Below, one piece after another: positions 6,494 to 12,406 of a DNA stretch of 12,406 nucleotides. The position numbers were made by a program, and so were the translations under genes. How positions within the stretch are numbered: the stretch's first letter is position 1; each line of letters begins with the position of its first letter. The stretch lies in NCBI GenBank assembly GCA_025455895.1, contig JALOLQ010000019.1:1-12406 (forward strand), written 5' to 3'. The notes below the pieces were generated by a model. It was given only the letters and a program-made list of their open reading frames with translations, made no database searches and was not told where the DNA came from. Source of the DNA: Solirubrobacteraceae bacterium. GTDB taxonomy: Bacteria > Actinomycetota > Thermoleophilia > Solirubrobacterales > Solirubrobacteraceae.

Positions 6494-7737
6494 CGGCGGG
6501 GATTCTCCCGCACCTCCATCGACGACGCGTGCAGGCCGAAGCCCTCCGCCCGGGCGATCGCCGCGCCGGAGGGTGCGAGCGCCGCCGCCGCGGGCCCGAT
6601 GTGGACCTCGCTCATGCGCCGGCGGAAGTGGCGCACGTTCAGCCCGGAGGCGAAGCGCGCCGCCCCGCCGGTGGGCAGCGTGTGGTTCGAGCCCGCGACG
6701 TAGTCGCCGAACGCGGTCGCCCCGGCGGCGCCGACGAAGACGCAGCCTGCGCGGCGCACGCGCGGCGCAAGCGCCTCGGCGTCCGCGCCGATCAGCTCGA
6801 GGTGCTCGGGGGCGAACGCCTCGGAGAGGGCGAGGCCGGTCTCGAGGTCCGGGACGCCGGCGAGCACGAGCACCGCGCCGGTGGCCTCGGCGCCGGCCAC
6901 CCGGGCGGCGACGTCGTCGAGCAGCTCCTCGTCGGCGCTGACGGCGACGGCGAGCGTCCCGTCCCCGTGCTCGGCCTGGGCGAGCAGGTCGATCGCCACG
7001 AGCGCCGGGTCGGCCCCGGCGCCGGCGAGGACGAGCACGTCGCTGGGCCCGGCGAAGCCGTCGATCCCGACGACGCCGGACACCTGGCGCTTGGCCTCCT
7101 GCACCCAGAGGTTGCCGGGGCCCGCGATGACGTCCACGCGCTCGATCGTCTCGGTCCCGTACGCGAGCGCGGCGATCGCCTGCGCGCCGCCCATCCGGTG
7201 CACCTCGCGCACGCCGCACAGCGCGCACGCGCCGAGGATCACCGGGTGCGCGCCCGGGGCGCAGACGACGACCTCCTCGACCCCGGCCTCGGCCGCGGTC
7301 ACGGCGCCCATCACGACGCTGCTGGGGTACGGGGCGCGGCCGCCGGGAACGTAGATCGCCGCCCGCTGCACGGGAATCTCGCGCAGCCGCACGCGTTGGC
7401 CTTCGGGCAGGTCGACGTCCACGTCGCCCCCGCGGCCGGCGCGGGCCACGGCGCCGACGTTCGCGATCGCGACCTCCAGGCCGCGGCGCACCGGGGGCTC
7501 GAGCGCATCGACCGCCGCGTCGAGCTCGGCGCCGGTGACGCGCACCGGCCCGCTCCAGTCGTCGTGCCGCGCGACCGCCTCGGCGAGCGCCGCATCACCG
7601 CCGTCGCGCACCGCGGCGAGGATCTGCGAAACCTGCGGGCCGACGTCCGCCCCGGCGGGCACGAGCCCGCGCAGCTCGGCGGCGAGACGGCGCGCGCCCG
7701 CGGACTCGTCGAGCCGGCGGCGGACGCTAGGCGCCAC
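6490..7737 (-). CDS. hisD: Histidinol dehydrogenase HisD
   Basis: Zinc-dependent, NAD-linked four-electron oxidation of histidinol to histidine, the last two steps of the pathway. Its 415 residues are slightly short of the 430 or so of E. coli. The zinc ligands are visible: Gln254 and His257 (AQAEHGDG), Asp345 (AFGDYVAGSNH) and His403 (GFGLHASS). The catalytic Glu311-His312 pair sits in FAPEHLEL. YVPGGRAPYPSSV and VIAGPGNLWV are the NAD-binding landmarks. GTG at 7737 gives an 11-nt overlap with the end of hisG, the longest overlap in this operon, and a weak TGGAG lies upstream. hisC, which commonly separates hisD from hisB in actinobacteria, is missing here. Confidence 0.97.
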   Translation of the reverse strand: MAPSVRRRLDESAGARRLAAELRGLVPAGADVGPQVSQILAAVRDGGDAALAEAVARHDDWSGPVRVTGAELDAAVDALEPPVRRGLEVAIANVGAVARAGRGGDVDVDLPEGQRVRLREIPVQRAAIYVPGGRAPYPSSVVMGAVTAAEAGVEEVVVCAPGAHPVILGACALCGVREVHRMGGAQAIAALAYGTETIERVDVIAGPGNLWVQEAKRQVSGVVGIDGFAGPSDVLVLAGAGADPALVAIDLLAQAEHGDGTLAVAVSADEELLDDVAARVAGAEATGAVLVLAGVPDLETGLALSEAFAPEHLELIGADAEALAPRVRRAGCVFVGAAGATAFGDYVAGSNHTLPTGGAARFASGLNVRHFRRRMSEVHIGPAAAALAPSGAAIARAEGFGLHASSMEVRENPRR

Positions 7738-8359
7738 GCAGGCGCTCCACGACCTCGTCGATCGCCGCGGCCTTCACGCGGTGGGCGACGCGGTTGGCGA
7801 TCAGCCGCGCCGTGGACGGCGCGATCTCCTCGCGGATCACGAGCCCGTTCTCGCGCAGCGTCGTGCCGGTGGCGGTGAGGTCGACGATCGCCTCGACGAG
7901 CCCGGTGAGCGGCGCGAGCTCGACCGAGCCCTTGACCTCGACGATCTCGGCCTGCCGACCGGTGCGCTCGAGGTATTCCGCGGCGATCCGGGGGTACTTC
8001 GTCGCGACCCGCATGACGCCCAGGCGCCGCAGCGCCTCGGCGGCGCGGTCGGGCCCGTCCTCCCCGGCGAGCACCATCGTGCACGGGCCGAAGCCGAGGT
8101 CGAGCAGCTCGAACACCTGGCGCTCGCGCTGCTCCATCAGGACGTCCTTGCCGGTGATCCCGATGTCGGCGGCCCCGGCCTCGACGTAGGTCGGCACGTC
8201 CGAGGGGCGCATCGTCACGATGCCGACGTCCTCGAACAGGAGCTTGCGGTCGTTCTCGCGCACCTCGCGCGTGTCGATCCCGAGCGCGTCGAGCGCGTCG
8301 AGCGAGGGGGTCAGGAGCGCGCCGCGGGGCACGGCGATGATCAGCCCGAAGCGGTTCAT
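7727..8359 (-). CDS. hisG: ATP phosphoribosyltransferase, short form HisG(S)
   Basis: First enzyme of histidine biosynthesis, joining ATP and PRPP to give phosphoribosyl-ATP. At 210 residues it is the short form, lacking the C-terminal ACT-like regulatory domain of the 280-300-residue long HisG. Short HisG works only as a hetero-octamer with HisZ, and hisZ lies immediately upstream. Visible motifs include IIAVPRGAL at the N-terminus, DIGITGKDVL (65-74), and the PRPP-binding loop DLTATGTTLRENGL (160-173). Feedback inhibition by histidine is expected through HisZ. The ATG overlaps the hisZ stop by four bases (ATGA). A good Shine-Dalgarno (GGGGGGAG) stands about 8 nt ahead. Confidence 0.97.
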   Translation of the reverse strand: MNRFGLIIAVPRGALLTPSLDALDALGIDTREVRENDRKLLFEDVGIVTMRPSDVPTYVEAGAADIGITGKDVLMEQRERQVFELLDLGFGPCTMVLAGEDGPDRAAEALRRLGVMRVATKYPRIAAEYLERTGRQAEIVEVKGSVELAPLTGLVEAIVDLTATGTTLRENGLVIREEIAPSTARLIANRVAHRVKAAAIDEVVERLRGA

Positions 8360-9327
8360 GCGCGCGTCTCCCCCCGCTCCTCGCCGGCGAGCGCGCCGTG
8401 GATCCGGTCGACGCCGAGCGCGAAGCCGACGGCGGGCAGCGGGCGCCCGAAGCGCCCGAGCAGGTCGTCGTAGCGCCCGCCGCCGCCGAGCGGCTCGCCG
8501 ACCTCGGGGTCGTAGACCTCGAACATCGCGCCGGTGTAGTAGCCCATGCGCGGGAAGCGGCCGAGGTCGACGATCACCCGCGCGGCGATGTCCGGCGCGA
8601 GCTCGCCGAGCACGGCGCGCAGGTCCTCGAGCGCGGCGTCCAGCGGCGCGGCGTTGCCCTCGAGGATCTCCGGGCCGCCGCGCCGGCGGGGGACGCCGCC
8701 GAGCATCGCGGACGCGTCGGCCGGCAGCCCGAGCTCGGCGACGATCCGGTCCAGGCCGACGAGGTCGCGCGTGGCCAGCTCGTGCAGGAGGCGCTCGCGG
8801 TCGGCCTCGCCGACCCCGTAGGCGGCGAGCAGCCGCGGATACAGCGCGGCGTCGCCGAGACCGACCCGGAACTCACGCAGCCCCGCGGCCTCCAGCGCGC
8901 GGCACAGGACGGTGAGCGCCTCGGCGGTGCCCTCGGGCCCCGGGGCGCCGACGAGCTCGACGCCCGACTGGAGGAACTCGCGCATCTGGCCCCGGTGCGG
9001 GCGCACCGCGCGGTAGGCGTGGGCGGAGTAGCAGAAGCGCAGCGGCGGCTCGGCGGTCGCGTAGCGCGTGGCGACCACCCGGGCGATCGGAACGGTCATG
9101 TCGGCCCGCAGCGCCAGCGTCGCACCGTGGTCGTCCACCACCCGGTAGGCCGGGCGCAGCCCCTGGTCCGCGAGCCGCAGCGTCTCCTCGTACTCGACCG
9201 CCGGCGTGGACACCTCGCCGTAGCCGGCCTCCAGGAACGTGCCGAGCAGGGCGCGTTCGATGCGCCGCAGCTCGCCCATCTCCTCCGGGAGGACGTCGCG
9301 CGTGCCGCTGGGGATCCGGACGCTCAC
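8356..9327 (-). CDS. hisZ: ATP phosphoribosyltransferase regulatory subunit HisZ
   Basis: Histidyl-tRNA synthetase paralogue that activates short HisG and is the expected site of histidine feedback. The 323 residues keep the class II synthetase catalytic fold: RIPSGTRDVLPEE at the N-terminus, motif 2 around 97-120 (RAVRPHRGQMREFLQSG) and motif 3 around 299-310 (VGFALGVDRI). The HisRS anticodon-binding domain is absent. The HisRS signature RGLDYYTG is degraded to RFPRMGYYTG, so tRNA charging is not expected. The GTG at 9327 overlaps the murA stop (GTGA). The frame remains open far upstream antisense-free inside murA, but homology begins at this GTG. Adjacent short hisG confirms the assignment over HisS. 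Confidence 0.95.
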   Translation of the reverse strand: MSVRIPSGTRDVLPEEMGELRRIERALLGTFLEAGYGEVSTPAVEYEETLRLADQGLRPAYRVVDDHGATLALRADMTVPIARVVATRYATAEPPLRFCYSAHAYRAVRPHRGQMREFLQSGVELVGAPGPEGTAEALTVLCRALEAAGLREFRVGLGDAALYPRLLAAYGVGEADRERLLHELATRDLVGLDRIVAELGLPADASAMLGGVPRRRGGPEILEGNAAPLDAALEDLRAVLGELAPDIAARVIVDLGRFPRMGYYTGAMFEVYDPEVGEPLGGGGRYDDLLGRFGRPLPAVGFALGVDRIHGALAGEERGETRA

Positions 9328-10646
9328 GACGGGCCGGGTGCGGCGGGGACCGGCAGCGGATCGGCGACCCGCTCGATCCGCGCCCCGAGGTCGCGCAGGC
9401 GCTCGTCGATGCGCTCGTAGCCGCGGTCGATCTGGCGGATGTTGCCGATCTCGCTGCGGCCCTCGGCGCACAGCGCGGCGATCAGCATCGCCATGCCCGC
9501 CCGGATGTCCGGAGACTCGACCCGCTCGCCGCGCAGCCGGCTCGGACCGCTGATGATCGCGCGGTGCGGGTCGCACATGACGATGTCGGCGCCCATCAGC
9601 ACGAGCTTGTCGGTGAAGATCATCCGGTTCTCGAACATCCACTCGTGGATGAGCACCGAGCCCTCCGTCTGGGTCGCGAGGGCGATCGCGATCGACGTGA
9701 GGTCGGCCGGGAACGCCGGCCACGGGCCGTCCTGGACCTTCGCCTTGTACTCCCCCACGTCGCGCGTGGCGACGAGCTTCTGGCCGCCGGGGATCAGCAC
9801 GTCGGCCCCGTCCAGCTCGCTGTGCAGCCCGAGCTTGCCGAAGACCAGGCGGATCATCCGCAGGTCGTCGGGATCGGTGTCGACGATGCGCATCTCGCCG
9901 CCGGTCACGCCGGCGAGCGCCATGAACGAGCCGATCTCGATGTGGTCGGGCCCGATGTCGTGACGGCAGCCTCCGAGCTCGGCGCGGCCCGTGACGGTGA
10001 GCACGTTCGAGCCGATCCCGCGGATGTCGGCGCCCATCTTCACGAGCATCCGCGCGAGGTCCTGCACGTGCGGCTCGCAGGCGGCGTTGCCGATCACGGT
10101 CTCGCCGGGGGTGAGCGCGGCGGCCATCAGCGCGTTCTCGGTCGCCATCACCGACGGCTCGTCCATGAACACCGTGCCGGCGCGCAGCCCACCGGCGGGC
10201 GCCTCGAGCGTGATGTCGCGATCGTTCTCGAACCGGGCGCCGAGGGCCTCGAACGCGTCGAGGTGCGGATCGAGCCGGCGGCGGCCGATCACGTCGCCGC
10301 CCGGCGGCGGCATGACGGCGCGGCCGAAGCGCGCGAGCAGCGGCCCGGCGAGCAGGAACGACGCGCGGATCGCCTCGGCGTGGCGGCGGTCCACCTCGGC
10401 GTGGGCGTCGACGTCCGCCGCGCAGAGGGTCACCTCGTGGTCGCCGCTGCGGGTGATGCGGACCCCGAGCCCGTCGAGCACGGTGAGCATCGCCTCCACG
10501 TCGCGGATGCGCGGGACGTTGCGCACGACGACCTCGTCCGTGGTCAGGACGCAGGCGGCGAGGATCGGCAGCGCGCCGTTCTTGTTGCCGGCCGGAACCA
10601 CGGTGCCGGACAACGGGACGCCGCCATCGATGACGAACTTCTCCAT
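9324..10646 (-). CDS. murA: UDP-GlcNAc 1-carboxyvinyltransferase MurA with catalytic Cys replaced by Asp
   Basis: First committed step of peptidoglycan synthesis: transfer of enolpyruvate from PEP to UDP-N-acetylglucosamine in the cytoplasm. The 440 residues fit the family. Conserved active-site residues are Lys22-Asn23 (GNKNGALPIL), Arg94 (IRASFLLAGP), Arg123 in the loop, and Asp315 (PAFPADLTS). Near the end are DIRAGMAML and IDRGYERID. In the mobile loop the usual GGCxIGxR reads GGDVIGRR, so Cys115 of E. coli is Asp118 here (codon GAC, read at 10295-10293). Natural aspartate at this site occurs in M. tuberculosis, Chlamydia and Borrelia MurA, and gives resistance to fosfomycin. The start is taken as ATG 10646 (MEKFVIDGG). 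An in-frame ATG at 10700 would add 18 residues but overlaps the divergent start. No clear Shine-Dalgarno precedes either. It overlaps hisZ by four bases and heads the operon. Confidence 0.96.
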   Translation of the reverse strand: MEKFVIDGGVPLSGTVVPAGNKNGALPILAACVLTTDEVVVRNVPRIRDVEAMLTVLDGLGVRITRSGDHEVTLCAADVDAHAEVDRRHAEAIRASFLLAGPLLARFGRAVMPPPGGDVIGRRRLDPHLDAFEALGARFENDRDITLEAPAGGLRAGTVFMDEPSVMATENALMAAALTPGETVIGNAACEPHVQDLARMLVKMGADIRGIGSNVLTVTGRAELGGCRHDIGPDHIEIGSFMALAGVTGGEMRIVDTDPDDLRMIRLVFGKLGLHSELDGADVLIPGGQKLVATRDVGEYKAKVQDGPWPAFPADLTSIAIALATQTEGSVLIHEWMFENRMIFTDKLVLMGADIVMCDPHRAIISGPSRLRGERVESPDIRAGMAMLIAALCAEGRSEIGNIRQIDRGYERIDERLRDLGARIERVADPLPVPAAPGPS

Positions 10647-10685
10647 GAGCGCGGGCGCCGGAGCGGCGGGCCGCGGGCGCCGGGC

Positions 10686-10693
10686 TAGGGTAA
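10686..10693. promoter_or_regulatory. Overlapping divergent -10 boxes for the HD gene and the murA-his operon
   Basis: The 52-bp gap between the murA and HD-gene starts is almost pure G/C apart from TAGGGTAA at 10686-10693. On the plus strand TAGGGT fits a TANNNT -10 box. It ends 7 nt before the ATG at 10699, the spacing expected for a leaderless transcript. On the minus strand the same bases give TACCCT (10692-10687), another TANNNT, which would leave murA a leader of roughly 35 nt. No convincing -35 is seen for either. If both are used, the polymerases would compete for the same few bases. Confidence 0.5.
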
Positions 10694-10698
10694 CAGTC

Positions 10699-11289
10699 AT
10701 GTCGACGAGCATTTCGCGCGAGGAGGCGTGGTCCCTGCTCTGCGAGTGGGTGTCGTCCGAGCCGCTGCGGCGCCACTGCCAGGCGGTCGAGGCGTCGATG
10801 CGCGCCTACGCGCGCCGCGGCGGCCACGACGAGGAGCTCTGGGGCGTCGTCGGCCTGCTGCACGACATGGACTACGAGCGCTTCCCGGACATGGACGCGC
10901 AGGACGGCCACCCGCGCACGGCGATGCGCGTGCTCGAGGAGCGCGACGCCGACCCCGTGATCGTGCGCGCGATCGCCTCGCACGCGGACTTCATGGGCGT
11001 CTCGCGGGACTCGGAGCTCGAGCAGACCCTCTACGCCGTCGACGAGCTGTCCGGGTTCGTGCTGGCCTGCGCCTACGTGCGCCCCCAGGGCATCCACGGC
11101 CTGACCCCCAAGTCGGTCAAGAAGAAGCTCAAGCAGCCGAGCTTCGCCGCCGCGGTGAACCGCGACGAGGTGCGCGAGGGCGCCGAGCAGCTCGGGGTGG
11201 ACTTCGACGAGCACATCGCGCTCGTCATCGGCGCGCTCGAGGAGCGCGCCGCGGAGCTCGGCCTCGAGGGCTCCGCCCCCGAGGCCTGA
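10699..11289 (+). CDS. HD-domain metal-dependent phosphohydrolase-type protein
   Basis: 196-residue protein with an HD domain. Likely metal ligands are His26 (PLRRHCQAVE), His55-Asp56 (GLLHDMDYERF) and Asp115 (LYAVDELSGF). His71 (DGHPRTA) and His95 (AIASHAD) fit the extra histidines of the HDIG-type subfamily. The family hydrolyses phosphomonoesters or diesters of nucleotides, but the substrate cannot be named from sequence. There is no extra sensory domain or membrane segment. A basic stretch (PKSVKKKLKQPSF) follows the HD core, and the C-terminus is Glu/Ala-rich. No Shine-Dalgarno is present; a TAGGGT box 7 nt before the ATG suggests leaderless expression. It is divergent from murA and convergent with the zinc protein gene, 13 bp away. 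Confidence 0.85.
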   Translation: MSTSISREEAWSLLCEWVSSEPLRRHCQAVEASMRAYARRGGHDEELWGVVGLLHDMDYERFPDMDAQDGHPRTAMRVLEERDADPVIVRAIASHADFMGVSRDSELEQTLYAVDELSGFVLACAYVRPQGIHGLTPKSVKKKLKQPSFAAAVNRDEVREGAEQLGVDFDEHIALVIGALEERAAELGLEGSAPEA

Positions 11290-11306
11290 GTCGCGCTCGG
11301 GCTCAG
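11286..11306. terminator. Short inverted repeat between convergent HD and zinc-protein genes
   Basis: CTGAG at 11286-11290 pairs with CTCAG at 11302-11306. A G-U wobble and one further C-G pair extend it to a 7-bp stem with a 7-nt loop. Each arm contains one of the two convergent stop codons. There is no T-tract. It could be a weak two-way terminator, but the short stem makes chance plausible. Confidence 0.25.
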
Positions 11307-11635
11307 CGCCAGCGTCCGCCGGCGGCCGCCCAGGCCCGCAGGTGCTCGGCCGAGCAGAAGCCGTCGGCGATCCGGTGCTCGCCGCGGTGGCGCACGGCGA
11401 GGATCCCCGTGTCGCCGAGCGGCCCGTCGCAGTGGGCGCAGCGCGCCGGGAGCCCGTCGCGCAGCTCGTCGTCCGGGAGCACTCCCGCGGACCAGTGGGC
11501 CCCGCGCATGACCCACGGGACGACGTGCTCCAGGCGGCAGAAGGCCGCGCGGCGCTCGCCGGCGGGCTCGAACGCCCGGTAGCCGTCGCCCGTGCCGACC
11601 TCCGCCCCGCACCAGCTGCACCGCTCGGCGTCCAC
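11303..11635 (-). CDS. Small protein with two CxxC...CxxxH zinc-binding halves, unknown function
   Basis: 110-residue cytosolic protein without signal peptide or membrane segment. It is built from two similar halves: Cys6-x2-Cys9...Phe-Cys33-x3-His37 and Cys66-x2-Cys69...Phe-Cys94-x3-His98. The gaps between pairs are 23 and 24 residues. This is close to the TRASH/MYM zinc-finger spacing (CxxC, about 20, FCxxxC), with the last cysteine replaced by histidine. I would expect two bound zinc ions. The middle stretch PWVMRGAHW separates the halves. I do not recognise a named family and give no function. The start is uncertain: GTG 11635 keeps it clear of the divergent gene, while ATG 11662 would add nine residues and overlap the neighbour's start codon. 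Neither has a Shine-Dalgarno. Confidence 0.72.
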   Translation of the reverse strand: MDAERCSWCGAEVGTGDGYRAFEPAGERRAAFCRLEHVVPWVMRGAHWSAGVLPDDELRDGLPARCAHCDGPLGDTGILAVRHRGEHRIADGFCSAEHLRAWAAAGGRWR

Positions 11636-11646
11636 CGCCCGGAGCG

Positions 11647-11652
11647 TACTAT
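11647..11652 (+). promoter_or_regulatory. TANNNT -10 box before a probably leaderless dehydrogenase gene
   Basis: TACTAT lies 8 nt before the ATG at 11661, in a context otherwise nearly free of A/T. No Shine-Dalgarno is found between it and the ATG. Transcription starting at or next to the ATG would give a leaderless mRNA, as suggested for the HD gene. No clear -35 is visible. Confidence 0.45.
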
Positions 11653-11660
11653 CGGGCGCC

Positions 11661-12406
11661 ATGCCCGAAACGCTCGCGATCGTCGTCCTCGAAGGCGACC
11701 AGACCGGCCAGGAACTGCTCGAGCAGGCGCTGCGCGTGTTCGCGCCGGACGTCATCGGCCTGGAGGTGGCGCTGCAGCGGTTCGACCTCTCGCTCGAGCG
11801 TCGCCGCGCGACGCAGAACGCCGTCGTCAGCGAGGCCGCGGCGGCCATGCGCGCCGCCGGCTACGGGATCAAGGCCGCCACGATCACCCCCGAGGGCGCC
11901 GGCGACGTGGGTTCGCCGAACCGGATCCTGCGCGAGGAGGTCGGCGGGCGGGTGATCATCCGCACGGCGCGGCGGATCCCGGGCGTGACGCCGATCGCCG
12001 GCGTCCATCACCCGATCTCGATCGTGCGCATGGCCGTCGAGGACGCCTACGGCGCCGAGCAGTGGCGCGAGGGTGACCCCGGCAGCCCGGGCGAGCTCGC
12101 CTTCCGCACCGAGCGGATCACCCGATCGACCTGCCGGGCGGTCGCCGAGTACGCGTTCCGCCAGGCCCAGCGGATGGGCGGACGCGTCTACGGCGGGCCG
12201 AAGTGGACCGTCTCGCCCGTCTACGAGGGCATGCTCAAGGAGGAGATGGATGCCGCCGCGGGGCGCCATCCGGACGTCGCCTATCAACCGGTGCTGATCG
12301 ACGCGACCTATGCCGGTCTCGTGTCCGGAGCGGCCGACGTCCCGCTCGTCGTTCCGGCGCTGAACCGCGACGGTGACTGCCTCAGCGACCTGGTGATGCC
12401 GATGTT
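11661..12406 (+). CDS. Isocitrate/isopropylmalate dehydrogenase family protein, 3' end cut by window edge
   Basis: Beta-decarboxylating dehydrogenase fold (PF00180-type); 248 residues are visible and about 100 more are expected beyond the edge. The N-terminal IVVLEGDQTGQEL replaces the usual GDGIGPE. The substrate loop GSPNRILREEVGG gives Ser85, Asn87 and Arg91, matching the SPNxxxR signature of isocitrate dehydrogenases. A further arginine, Arg101, is one residue out of register with the canonical isocitrate site. Lys181 (YGGPKWT) fits the catalytic lysine. Asp214 (LIDATYAG), Asp239 and Asp243 (NRDGDCLSD) fit the metal aspartates. These motifs favour an isocitrate-dehydrogenase-like enzyme over LeuB, but the substrate (isocitrate, homoisocitrate, isopropylmalate, tartrate) and the cofactor remain open, the cofactor region being partly outside the window. 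No leu genes are adjacent. It begins at ATG 11661 after a TACTAT box. Confidence 0.85.
   Translation, partial: MPETLAIVVLEGDQTGQELLEQALRVFAPDVIGLEVALQRFDLSLERRRATQNAVVSEAAAAMRAAGYGIKAATITPEGAGDVGSPNRILREEVGGRVIIRTARRIPGVTPIAGVHHPISIVRMAVEDAYGAEQWREGDPGSPGELAFRTERITRSTCRAVAEYAFRQAQRMGGRVYGGPKWTVSPVYEGMLKEEMDAAAGRHPDVAYQPVLIDATYAGLVSGAADVPLVVPALNRDGDCLSDLVMPM

Noticed and set aside
6494..7228. Upstream in-frame extension of hisB giving 442 residues, possibly a fused phosphatase domain.
   Set aside because: The sequence is the shadow of hisD, Arg/Gly-rich, without HAD motifs; HisB here is monofunctional.
6529..7878. Long plus-strand open frames opposite hisD, hisB, hisA and murA.
   Set aside because: Typical antisense frames of high-GC genes: composition rich in Arg/Ala/Gly/His and no motifs, while the minus-strand frames carry complete catalytic signatures.
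10647..10700. An 18-residue N-terminal extension of MurA from ATG 10700.
   Set aside because: It would overlap the divergent HD start codon and the proposed -10 box, and family members begin at the MEKF-type sequence found at 10646.
9328..11214. Upstream in-frame extension of hisZ giving a 952-residue fusion.
   Set aside because: The extension overlaps murA in another frame and the antisense of the HD gene, with low-complexity Arg-rich sequence; hisZ homology starts at GTG 9327.
1..12406. CRISPR arrays, tRNA/rRNA genes, insertion sequences, att sites, T-box or histidine leader.
   Set aside because: Looked for direct repeats, clover-leaf-like and CCA-ended segments, transposase motifs and His-rich leaders; none seen, and nearly all the sequence is accounted for by housekeeping genes.

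Overview
The window looks like ordinary chromosome from a very GC-rich bacterium (by eye roughly three quarters G+C, with G or C at nearly every third codon position). I infer an actinobacterial lineage, and more tentatively a deep-branching one such as Thermoleophilia/Solirubrobacterales. The reasons are the extreme GC, the pgeF-yggS pair that in Gram-positives usually lies in the cell-division region, apparently leaderless genes with TANNNT -10 boxes, and a short HisG with HisZ, where mycobacteria and their relatives use the long, self-sufficient HisG. No 16S or other marker gene is present to confirm this.

Layout from left to right. Positions 1-2386 are a minus-strand run, in transcription order cca (tRNA nucleotidyltransferase), pgeF (peptidoglycan-editing/purine-nucleoside oxidase family) and yggS (PLP-binding homeostasis protein, cut by the left edge). 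Positions 2396-3769 are a plus-strand gene for a membrane-anchored seven-bladed PQQ-type beta-propeller, divergent from cca across only 9 bp. Positions 3770-10646 are one tightly packed minus-strand operon: murA, hisZ, hisG, hisD, hisB, hisH, hisA, hisF. Every junction overlaps by 1, 4 or 11 nt. The operon meets the propeller gene tail to tail with no spacer. Positions 10699-11289 are a plus-strand HD-domain protein sharing a 52-bp divergent region with murA. A small minus-strand protein with two CxxC...CxxxH zinc-binding halves follows (11303-11635). A plus-strand isocitrate/isopropylmalate-dehydrogenase-type gene then runs off the right edge.

The his genes cover ATP phosphoribosyltransferase (HisG with its HisZ regulatory subunit), the HisF/HisH imidazole-glycerol-phosphate synthase pair, HisA, HisB and HisD. 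hisC, hisI/hisE and histidinol-phosphate phosphatase are not here, so the pathway must be completed elsewhere. murA is the promoter-proximal gene, which ties the first committed step of peptidoglycan synthesis to histidine synthesis in transcription. Its catalytic-loop cysteine is replaced by aspartate, the substitution known to give intrinsic fosfomycin resistance.

There are no mobile elements, tRNA/rRNA genes, CRISPR arrays or phage genes, and no gene-free stretch over 60 bp. I did not find a convincing new multi-gene system. The points worth a second look are the MurA aspartate, the zinc protein, the substrate-undefined dehydrogenase, the overlapping divergent promoter at 10686-10693, and the perfect inverted repeat around the abutting stop codons at 3767-3772.
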